Below, one piece after another: positions 1 through 4,729 of a stretch of DNA of 5,265 nt. The DNA comes from Oscillospiraceae bacterium. GTDB lineage: Bacteria > Bacillota > Clostridia > Oscillospirales > Oscillospiraceae. The position numbers and the translations under genes were made by a program. Location: NCBI GenBank assembly GCA_017409645.1, contig JAFQSI010000174.1, positions 1-5,265 on the forward strand, read 5' to 3'. The stretch's first letter is position 1; every line of letters begins with the position of its first letter. The notes beneath the pieces were generated by a model that had not been told where the DNA came from, made no database searches, and was given only the letters and a program-made list of their open reading frames with translations.

Positions 1-1605
1 GTTCTTCAGGCTCCACTGACGGCGGCAGTAGTGGAAGCTCCAGCCGTTGCCCTCACGGGGGAAGTCGATCCACTCGGGATGGCCGAACTCGTTGCCCATG
101 AAGTTCAGGTAGCTCTCGCCGCCGCCGGCCATGGTGAACAGGCGGATCATCTTGTGCAGGGCGATGGCGCGGTCGATGACGGGATTATGGGTGGTCTTCT
201 CCATGTCGGTGTACATGTTGGCACCGGCCAGACGGAAGATCATGGTCTGGTCGCCCACCAGGGCCTGGTCGTGGGACTCGACATAGGCCACGGTACCCTC
301 GCCGGGACGGCGCAGGCACATATCGCCCCACATCTTGTTGATGTCCCAGAACTCGTCCTGCTGCTTGACGGCCTTGATCCACATATCGGGCAGACCCATG
401 GCCAGACGGTAGTCGAAGCCGATGCCGCCGTCCTCGATGGGCAGGCACATGCCGGGCATACCGGACATATCCTCGGCCACGGTGATGGCGTCGGGGTTCA
501 CCTGACGGATCAGCTCGTTGGCAAGCTGCAGGTAGGTGATGGCCTCGGTGTGGGTGTTGTAGGAGAAGTACTTGTCGTTGGAATTGAAGTCGGTGCCCAG
601 GCCGTGGTCATGGTACAGCATGGAGGTGACACCGTCGAAGCGGAAGCCGTCGAAGTGATACTCGGTCATCCAGAACTTCAGGTTGGACAGCAGGAAGTGG
701 ATGACGCCGGTCTTGCCGTAGTCGAAGCACTTGGTGCCCCAGGCGGGATGCTCGCCCTTGTCGCCGTCGTGGAAGAACTGCCAGGTGGTGCCGTCGAACA
801 TGTTGATGCCCTCGGCGGTGTTCTTGACGGCGTGGGAGTGGACAACGTCCAGCAGGACCTGGATGCCCATGGAGTGGGCCTTGTTGACCAGATACTTCAG
901 GTCCTCGGGCTTGCCGAACCAGCTGGATGCGGCGAAGAAATTGGACACCTGGTAGCCGAAGGAGCCGTAGTAGGGATGCTCCATGATGGCCATCAGCTGG
1001 ATGGTGTTGTAGCCGGCCTCCTTGACATGGGGCAGGGTGATGTCGGCGAACTCCCGGTAGGAGCCGACCTTGCCCTCCTCCTGGGCCATGCCCACGTGGG
1101 CCTCATAGATGTACAGGCACTTGTCGGTCTTGAAATCGCCGTCGGTCCACTCGAACTTGTTGGCAGGGTCCACGATCTCGCAGCAGAAGGCGGTGGTCAT
1201 GGGGTCCTGGACCACTCGGCGGGCGTACAGGGGGATATGCTCGGTGCGGGTCAGGTTGGCGTCGACGACGGTCTTGACCTTACAGCCGTCCCACAGGGCG
1301 TTCTCGCCCTCCAGGAAGATCTCCCAGTTGCCGTTGTCGGTCCGGTGCAGGGGATGGCTGGTCTGGTTCCAGCCGTTGAACTCGCCCTCCAGGTACAGCT
1401 GATAAGCGGAAGGAGCCCACTCGCGGTAGACCCAGCCGCCCTCGACCCGGTGGAAGCCGTAGTAGTTGTGTGCGTTCGCGAAATCGTTCAGGGTCTGGCC
1501 CTCACCCAGGATGCGGCCCTTGGTGGCCCGGTACAGGAACATACGCAGATCGATGTCACCGGCGAAGGGAGCGAGCTGGGGGTTCAGTTCTAAGAGTCTG
1601 TACAT
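1..1605 (-). CDS. glgB: 1,4-alpha-glucan (glycogen) branching enzyme, GH13_8 type, C-terminus cut by window edge
   Basis: This cytoplasmic enzyme cleaves alpha-1,4 glucan chains and re-attaches the segment through alpha-1,6 bonds, making the branches of glycogen. The start ATG (1605-1603) follows an AGGTG ribosome site at 1620-1616, and 535 codons are open to the window edge. Residues about 45-135 look like the CBM48 domain (FNGWN at 76-80). The GH13 barrel follows, with YEAHVG (167-172), DVVHSH (253-258), DGFRFDG with nucleophile D324, AEDMSG with acid E378, and ESHDQALVGD with D446. The runs QLMAIMEH, SFGYQVSNFFAASS and NFMGNEFGHPEW are hallmarks of the eukaryote/Bacteroidetes-like subfamily GH13_8, not the usual bacterial GH13_9 enzyme. 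Family members are about 650-700 residues, so roughly 120-160 residues, including the C-terminal beta domain, lie beyond position 1. Codons ending in C or G dominate. The divergent neighbour is a TetR regulator-sugar kinase pair. The function call is firm; the subfamily call is from motif recall. Confidence 0.95.
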   Translation of the reverse strand, partial: MYRLLELNPQLAPFAGDIDLRMFLYRATKGRILGEGQTLNDFANAHNYYGFHRVEGGWVYREWAPSAYQLYLEGEFNGWNQTSHPLHRTDNGNWEIFLEGENALWDGCKVKTVVDANLTRTEHIPLYARRVVQDPMTTAFCCEIVDPANKFEWTDGDFKTDKCLYIYEAHVGMAQEEGKVGSYREFADITLPHVKEAGYNTIQLMAIMEHPYYGSFGYQVSNFFAASSWFGKPEDLKYLVNKAHSMGIQVLLDVVHSHAVKNTAEGINMFDGTTWQFFHDGDKGEHPAWGTKCFDYGKTGVIHFLLSNLKFWMTEYHFDGFRFDGVTSMLYHDHGLGTDFNSNDKYFSYNTHTEAITYLQLANELIRQVNPDAITVAEDMSGMPGMCLPIEDGGIGFDYRLAMGLPDMWIKAVKQQDEFWDINKMWGDMCLRRPGEGTVAYVESHDQALVGDQTMIFRLAGANMYTDMEKTTHNPVIDRAIALHKMIRLFTMAGGGESYLNFMGNEFGHPEWIDFPREGNGWSFHYCRRQWSLKN

Positions 1606-1650
1606 AGTTGATAATCACCTTTCTCTGAAAATGGTTCGGACAAAGTGGTT

Positions 1651-1667
1651 TCTGTATATCTTACAGA
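1651..1667. repeat. Inverted repeat at the predicted glgB transcription start
   Basis: TCTGTA (1651-1656) and TACAGA (1662-1667) form perfect 6-bp arms around a 5-bp centre. The repeat sits just downstream of the glgB -10 box and spans the expected start point near 1665. That is a typical place for a repressor operator, or it could form a weak hairpin at the 5' end of the mRNA. The sequence shows the symmetry; the role is inferred. Confidence 0.4.
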
Positions 1668-1671
1668 GATT

Positions 1672-1700
1672 ATTGTACCGCAGACAGCACAGGAAGTCAA
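1672..1700 (-). promoter_or_regulatory. Promoter of glgB (sigma-A type)
   Basis: Read on the minus strand, TTGACT (1700-1695) and TACAAT (1677-1672) are separated by exactly 17 bp, matching 5/6 positions of each vegetative consensus. Transcription would begin near 1665, giving an untranslated leader of about 60 nt before the glgB ATG at 1605. A short inverted repeat, GTCA-AA-TGAC (1696-1705), overlaps the -35 box. Confidence 0.8.
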
Positions 1701-1752
1701 ATGACAGATTGCCCAAAATCAATACAATCCTGCTGTATGAAAAACGGAATCT

Positions 1753-1779
1753 GCAAATGACACACTTGTATCAGTTTGC
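1753..1779. promoter_or_regulatory. Candidate operator: 27-bp dyad over the -35 box
   Basis: Outer arms GCAAA (1753-1757) and TTTGC (1775-1779) pair perfectly. Inner arms TGACAC (1758-1763) and GTATCA (1768-1773) match at 5 of 6 positions around a 4-bp centre, and one extra base (G1774) offsets the two halves. The repeat buries the -35 box at 1766-1771. Its size and position fit the operator of a TetR-type repressor controlling its own promoter, and the gene downstream encodes such a protein. Binding is inferred. Confidence 0.5.
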
Positions 1780-1794
1780 GGTTTGTGATAGAAT
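1766..1794 (+). promoter_or_regulatory. Promoter of the TetR regulator-kinase operon, with extended -10
   Basis: TTGTAT (1766-1771) and TAGAAT (1789-1794) are separated by 17 bp. A TG at 1786-1787, one base ahead of the -10 box, makes it an extended -10 promoter, which can offset the weaker -35. The start would fall near 1801, leaving a leader of about 66 nt before the regulator ATG at 1867. The promoter is back to back with that of glgB. Confidence 0.65.
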
Positions 1795-1804
1795 AACACA
1801 AAGG

Positions 1805-1825
1805 CCCGCTCCGTGCAAGAGCGGG
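1805..1825. repeat. GC-rich stem-loop in the leader of the TetR-kinase transcript
   Basis: CCCGCTC (1805-1811) and GAGCGGG (1819-1825) form a perfect 7-bp stem with a 7-nt loop, beginning about 5 nt after the predicted transcription start. On the plus strand it is followed by ACGAAAAG, so it is not an intrinsic terminator for the operon. Read on the minus strand it ends in CCTTTGTG, resembling a weak terminator. It may protect the mRNA 5' end or stop antisense transcription heading towards glgB. The structure is clear; the role is open. Confidence 0.55.
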
Positions 1826-1847
1826 ACGAAAAGTGACACATTTTCAT

Positions 1848-1856
1848 GGAAGGTGG
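1848..1856 (+). promoter_or_regulatory. Ribosome binding site that sets the TetR start at 1867
   Basis: GGAAGGTGG lies 10 bases ahead of the ATG at 1867. The upstream in-frame ATG at 1846 overlaps the edge of this site and has no SD sequence of its own, so the shorter protein is preferred. Confidence 0.75.
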
Positions 1857-1866
1857 GGCGTTTGTC

Positions 1867-2427
1867 ATGTATACGGTCCAGAAAAATCCGGCGGCGGTCC
1901 GGTCCCAGGAGCTGATCTGCCGGGCGGTGTGCGCGCTGATGGCCGAGCTTCCCTTTGACGAGATCACCGTCACCCGGATCTGCCAGGAGGCGGGCGTGGG
2001 CCGGAAGACCTTCTACCGGAATTTTGAGGACAAGGAGGACGTGATCCTGCTGATGATCGACTTCCTCCGGGCGGAATATGAGCATGAGCTGCCCGGGGTC
2101 CCGCCGGAGCGGGCGGCATATTTCCATTTCAGCTTTCTGTCCCGGCATATGGACTTTCTGATCCTGCTCGAGACGGCGGGCCAGACGCCCCTGCTCACCG
2201 GCCGGTTCTCGGAGCTGCAGCCCCGGGTCATGCCCCGGTGGTCAGACGATGAGCAGGAAAATGCCTACCGGACCGCCGTGGTGGTGGCCGGGACCGAGGC
2301 AGTCATCCGCCTGTGGGCCCGGCAGGGCTTCCGGGAGACACCGGAGGAGCTGGAACGCCTGTACCGGTACGCACTGGGGGCGCCTGCCCCTGAAAAATCA
2401 GATCGAATCGAGGTAAATATGTTATGA
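1867..2427 (+). CDS. TetR/AcrR-family transcriptional regulator
   Basis: A 186-residue DNA-binding protein, normal for the family. An N-terminal helical region (about 10-60) contains the helix-turn-helix. The stretch around residues 33-60 includes ITVTRICQEAGVGRKTFYRNF and is followed by KEDVI, the classic TetR recognition helix and its exit. The rest (about 65-175) should be the helical dimerisation and ligand domain; I cannot assign its ligand. An upstream ATG at 1846 would add seven residues but lacks an SD site. The stop overlaps the next gene's start (ATGA, 2424-2427), and the SD of that gene lies inside the last codons, so the two are translationally coupled. Arginine is mostly CGG, unlike rubrerythrin in this window, suggesting modest expression. 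A dyad over its own promoter suggests autorepression. That it also controls glgB is speculative. Confidence 0.9.
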   Translation: MYTVQKNPAAVRSQELICRAVCALMAELPFDEITVTRICQEAGVGRKTFYRNFEDKEDVILLMIDFLRAEYEHELPGVPPERAAYFHFSFLSRHMDFLILLETAGQTPLLTGRFSELQPRVMPRWSDDEQENAYRTAVVVAGTEAVIRLWARQGFRETPEELERLYRYALGAPAPEKSDRIEVNML

Positions 2428-3374
2428 TCGATGTTGCTGCATTGGGCGAACTGCTGATCGACTTCGCCCCCGTTTCCGTCGATGCCGACGGCTATCCCAC
2501 CATGGCGGCCCATCCCGGCGGCGCGCCGGCCAATTTCCTGGCGGCCCTGGCCAGCTTCGGCGCGTCCACCGCGCTGCTGGGCAAGGTGGGAACCGACACC
2601 TTCGGCCGCCTGCTGACTGCCACGCTTCAAAAGGCCGGGATCGGGACCCGTGGCCTGGTGGCGGACGATGCCGTCTTCACCACCCTGGCCTTCGTCACCC
2701 TCGACGAAACCGGCGACCGGGCTTTTGCCTTTTCCCGGAAGCCCGGCGCGGATACCTGCCTGCGCTTTGAGGAGCTGGATCTGAGTCTGATCGACGAGTG
2801 CCGGGTCTTCCACTTCGGCACCCTGTCCCTGACCGACGAGCCTGCCCGGACGGCGACCTGCCGGGCCGTGGCCTATGCGCAGAGCCGCGGAAAGCTGATC
2901 ACCTATGACCCCAATCTGCGCCTGCCCCTGTGGAAGGATCTCCAGGTGTGCCGGGAGCAGCTGCTCTGGGGCCTGGGTCAGGCCGATGTGGTCAAGATCA
3001 GCGATGAGGAGGTGGAATTCCTCTTCGGTCTGGGCCCGGAGGAGGGCGCGCAGCATATCCTGGACACCTTCGGCGTGCAGCTGGTCTTCGTCACCTGCGG
3101 CGCGGCGGGCTGCTTTTACCAAAACGCCGCCGTCTCCGGCTGGGTCCCCGGCCTGAGGGGGATCCGGGTCGTCGATACCACCGGCGCGGGAGACATCTTC
3201 GGCGGCAGCGCCGTCTGGAAGCTGCTGCAGCTTGGCAAGGCCCCCGGAGAGCTGAACGGGGAGGAGCTGCGCGATGTGGTCCGCTTCGCCTGCACCGCCG
3301 CCGGTCTGTCCACCACCCGCAGCGGCGGCATTTCCAGCGTGCCCTCCTATGAGGAGGTCCTGGCGCGGCTGTGA
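2424..3374 (+). CDS. PfkB-family carbohydrate kinase, probable fructokinase
   Basis: A 316-residue cytoplasmic ribokinase-fold enzyme that transfers phosphate from ATP to a sugar. The N-terminal GELLIDF (8-14) and the sugar-binding run HPGGAPANFLAAL (30-42) are typical of PfkB kinases. YDPNLRLPLW (161-170) is typical of fructokinases, and KISDEE (191-196) is the usual mid-protein motif. PfkB signature 2 is VDTTGAGDIFGG (250-261), with catalytic base D257 and the GAGD anion hole. The length is normal and no key residue is missing. GAGG at 2410-2413 lies 9 bases ahead of the ATG, inside the regulator gene, whose stop codon it overlaps by 4 bp. Fructose to fructose-6-phosphate is the likeliest reaction, but 2-keto-3-deoxygluconate, tagatose or another ketose cannot be excluded from motifs. 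Fructose-6-phosphate would link to the glycogen pathway that includes the divergent glgB. Confidence 0.92.
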   Translation: MIDVAALGELLIDFAPVSVDADGYPTMAAHPGGAPANFLAALASFGASTALLGKVGTDTFGRLLTATLQKAGIGTRGLVADDAVFTTLAFVTLDETGDRAFAFSRKPGADTCLRFEELDLSLIDECRVFHFGTLSLTDEPARTATCRAVAYAQSRGKLITYDPNLRLPLWKDLQVCREQLLWGLGQADVVKISDEEVEFLFGLGPEEGAQHILDTFGVQLVFVTCGAAGCFYQNAAVSGWVPGLRGIRVVDTTGAGDIFGGSAVWKLLQLGKAPGELNGEELRDVVRFACTAAGLSTTRSGGISSVPSYEEVLARL

Positions 3375-3379
3375 TGCCG

Positions 3380-3411
3380 AAAAAGGGCCCGCTGCATTTC
3401 GCAGCGGGCTC
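3380..3411. terminator. Intrinsic terminator between convergent genes, strongest for the minus strand
   Basis: GCCCGCTGC (3387-3395) and GCAGCGGGC (3401-3409) form a perfect 9-bp stem with a 5-nt loop. On the minus strand the stem is followed by CC and then five T residues (3384-3380), about 40 bp past the stop of the AI-2E family gene. On the plus strand it starts 12 bp after the kinase stop and can lengthen to 11 pairs with one G-U, but its tail is only TCATTG. It probably serves both genes, with better efficiency leftward. Confidence 0.8.
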
Positions 3412-3447
3412 ATTGTGGGATATGCAGGCTTGGAGCAGGGAAGCCGA

Positions 3448-4515
3448 TCATTCAGACTGGGCGCCGACGGTGCCCTCGTGGAGCTTGGAAACGGCCACTA
3501 GGGTGATGGGCACCAGGAGCATGCCCACCAGGCCCGCCAGCTTCAGACCCACGATCATGGCCACCAGGGTGGCCAGGGGGTGCAGACCGATGTGCTTGCC
3601 CACGATCCGGGGCTCCAGGGTATTGCGGACCGCGGCGATGATGATGTACAGCACCACGACGCCGATGGCGATCTTCATACTGCCCATGGCCAGCGCCACA
3701 GCGCCCCAGGGCAGCAGGATGCCGCCCACGCCCAGGATGGGCATCAGGTCGAATACGGCGATGCCGAAGGCCAGACCCAGCGCATAGGGGATGTCCAGGA
3801 CCGTGAAGCCCAGCCACAGCTCCAAAAAGGTGATGCAGAACATGATGGAGTAGGACTTGATGTAGGCCAGAACGGTGCTGCGGGCGTAGCTGAGGACCTG
3901 GATCACGGAGCCCCGGTGCTTGCCGGGGATCAGACCCTTCAGGAAATCCAAGACGGCCCGATAGTCCACGGCGATGTAGAAGGAGGCGACCACGGTGATG
4001 ATGACCTGCAGCAGGGCGCCGGGGATACTCACCGCGCCGGTGGCCAGGGTCTTCACGGCCCAGCCGGAGAACTCGGTGGCATACTTGGCCAGGGTGGAGG
4101 CGGCGGTCTTGCCAACCTCATTGACCAGCTGGGCCAGCGTCATGTCGATGGGCTCCAGGATCACCTGGATCTTGTCGCCCAGATCCCAGATCAGGGGATA
4201 GAGGCTGTCGTATACCAGATCAGGCAGCCCCAGGGCGAGATCGCCGATCTCAGAGAAGACCTTGACGGAGAAGAAGATCATCAGGGAGATCAGCAGGGCA
4301 TAGAAGGCGATGCAGCACAGCACGGCTGCATATTTTCTGTGGCGGGGATTTTTCAGCGGGATGCGGTTGAGGGGCAGCTGGACGATCGAGGCGATCACAA
4401 AGCCGATGAGGAACGGCGTCATGGTCGGCAGCAGATACTTCCAGCAGATCAGCAGCAGCGCTGCGATGATGGCATAAAAGGCTGCGTTGATCACAAAATT
4501 TTTCTTTGCTTCCAT
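3448..4515 (-). CDS. AI-2E family (YtvI-like) multi-pass membrane protein
   Basis: A 355-residue inner-membrane protein of the AI-2E/UPF0118 family (PF01594). Hydrophobic segments lie near residues 8-28, 31-48, 62-86, 162-184 and 219-238, then in a long C-terminal block (241-345), with the less hydrophobic soluble-like stretch between about 88 and 160. The C-terminal signature is present: FDLMPILGVGGILLPWG (255-271), then NTLEPRIVGKHIGLHPL (298-314) and MIVGLKLAGLVG (320-331). The GxGxxLLPW form resembles YtvI, a sporulation-associated member, though the transported substrate of most relatives is unknown and autoinducer-2 export is proven for few. The start at 4515 is chosen because AGAAAGGA (4530-4523) precedes it by 7 bases; an ATG at 4566 would add 17 charged residues with no good SD. 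It is divergent from rubrerythrin and convergent with the kinase. Confidence 0.88.
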   Translation of the reverse strand: MEAKKNFVINAAFYAIIAALLLICWKYLLPTMTPFLIGFVIASIVQLPLNRIPLKNPRHRKYAAVLCCIAFYALLISLMIFFSVKVFSEIGDLALGLPDLVYDSLYPLIWDLGDKIQVILEPIDMTLAQLVNEVGKTAASTLAKYATEFSGWAVKTLATGAVSIPGALLQVIITVVASFYIAVDYRAVLDFLKGLIPGKHRGSVIQVLSYARSTVLAYIKSYSIMFCITFLELWLGFTVLDIPYALGLAFGIAVFDLMPILGVGGILLPWGAVALAMGSMKIAIGVVVLYIIIAAVRNTLEPRIVGKHIGLHPLATLVAMIVGLKLAGLVGMLLVPITLVAVSKLHEGTVGAQSE

Positions 4516-4522
4516 TACATGG

Positions 4523-4530
4523 TCCTTTCT
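4523..4530 (-). promoter_or_regulatory. Ribosome binding site that sets the membrane-protein start at 4515
   Basis: AGAAAGGA on the minus strand is followed by 7 bases and then ATGGAAGC. An out-of-frame ATG in the spacer runs straight into TAA and is not a usable start. The in-frame ATG at 4566 lies upstream without a comparable SD. Confidence 0.7.
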
Positions 4531-4556
4531 TGGAATGTCGGATCGTTTCTGCGTCC

Positions 4557-4585
4557 ATTTTCTCATTTTCCGGGGCTCAGGTCAA
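4557..4585 (-). promoter_or_regulatory. Possible promoter of the AI-2E family gene
   Basis: On the minus strand TTGACC (4585-4580) and GAAAAT (4562-4557) are 17 bp apart. The -35 box is good (5/6) but the -10 is poor (4/6, lacking the first T). It lies 41 bases ahead of the chosen ATG. AT-rich DNA just upstream (about 4586-4620) offers other weak choices, and if the gene is sporulation-controlled another sigma factor could be used. Confidence 0.35.
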
Positions 4586-4590
4586 CCATT

Positions 4591-4610
4591 ATTTTCAAAT
4601 TTAAGAAAAT
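4591..4610. repeat. AT-rich inverted repeat between the divergent promoters
   Basis: ATTTTC (4591-4596) and GAAAAT (4605-4610) are perfect 6-bp arms around an 8-bp AT-only centre. The repeat lies about 40 bp upstream of the rubrerythrin -35 box and just upstream of the possible promoter of the membrane-protein gene. It could be a regulator site, but AT-rich DNA makes such symmetry by chance fairly often. Confidence 0.3.
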
Positions 4611-4650
4611 CTTCAGCAATTGGGCGGCAAAGAAATTTCGGATGTTCAGA

Positions 4651-4679
4651 TTGACTTTCGGGCCCGGACTGGGTATGAT
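4651..4679 (+). promoter_or_regulatory. Promoter of rubrerythrin (sigma-A type)
   Basis: TTGACT (4651-4656) and TATGAT (4674-4679) are separated by exactly 17 bp and match 5/6 positions each. The start would lie near 4686, giving a leader of about 44 nt. The spacer contains a perfect 8-bp palindrome, CGGGCCCG (4659-4666). The strength of the promoter agrees with the optimised codon use of the gene. Confidence 0.8.
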
Positions 4680-4686
4680 AAGCGCA

Positions 4687-4718
4687 GGGGGAGACCCCGG
4701 AGATCTACCATATTATGG
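4687..4718 (+). other. Rubrerythrin leader with two small inverted repeats
   Basis: GGGG-GAGA-CCCC (4687-4698) is a 4-bp GC stem with a GNRA-type tetraloop directly at the predicted mRNA 5' end. CCATA-T-TATGG (4708-4718) is an 11-bp palindrome whose last two bases are the first two of the SD sequence GGAGGG (4717-4722). The SD lies 7 bases before the ATG. The first may stabilise the mRNA. The second could be an operator or weakly mask the SD. Both roles are inferred. Confidence 0.35.
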
Positions 4719-4729
4719 AGGGAATCATC

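Noticed and set aside
31..1593. A 520-codon plus-strand open frame opposite glgB
   Set aside because: It is antisense to a clear branching enzyme. The translation is low-complexity, rich in Gly, Val, Leu and His, as expected when C/G-ending codons on the other strand remove stops.
1738..1757. Possible CcpA cre site (TGAAAAACGG...)
   Set aside because: The distance between TG and the central CG is one base too long and the right half does not mirror the left, so it fails the cre consensus.
1846..1866. Earlier TetR start at 1846
   Set aside because: No SD sequence precedes it, while a strong GGAAGGTGG sits correctly for the ATG at 1867.
1771..2148. Minus-strand frames over the TetR promoter and the first half of the gene
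   Set aside because: They overlap the TetR helix-turn-helix coding region and lack any recognisable domain or plausible start signal.
2265..3413. A 382-codon minus-strand open frame opposite the kinase
   Set aside because: It is a shadow of the PfkB kinase, is Gly/Ala/Gln-rich, has no domain motif, and passes through the terminator hairpin.
4516..4566. N-terminal extension of the permease from an ATG at 4566
   Set aside because: The added 17 residues are charged and unlike the family, the region contains the SD of the inner start and the possible promoter, and no SD precedes 4566.
4586..4612. PerR or Fur box upstream of rubrerythrin
   Set aside because: The AT-rich DNA looks superficially similar, but the arms do not match the TTATAAT-type PerR repeat or the Fur GATAAT repeats.
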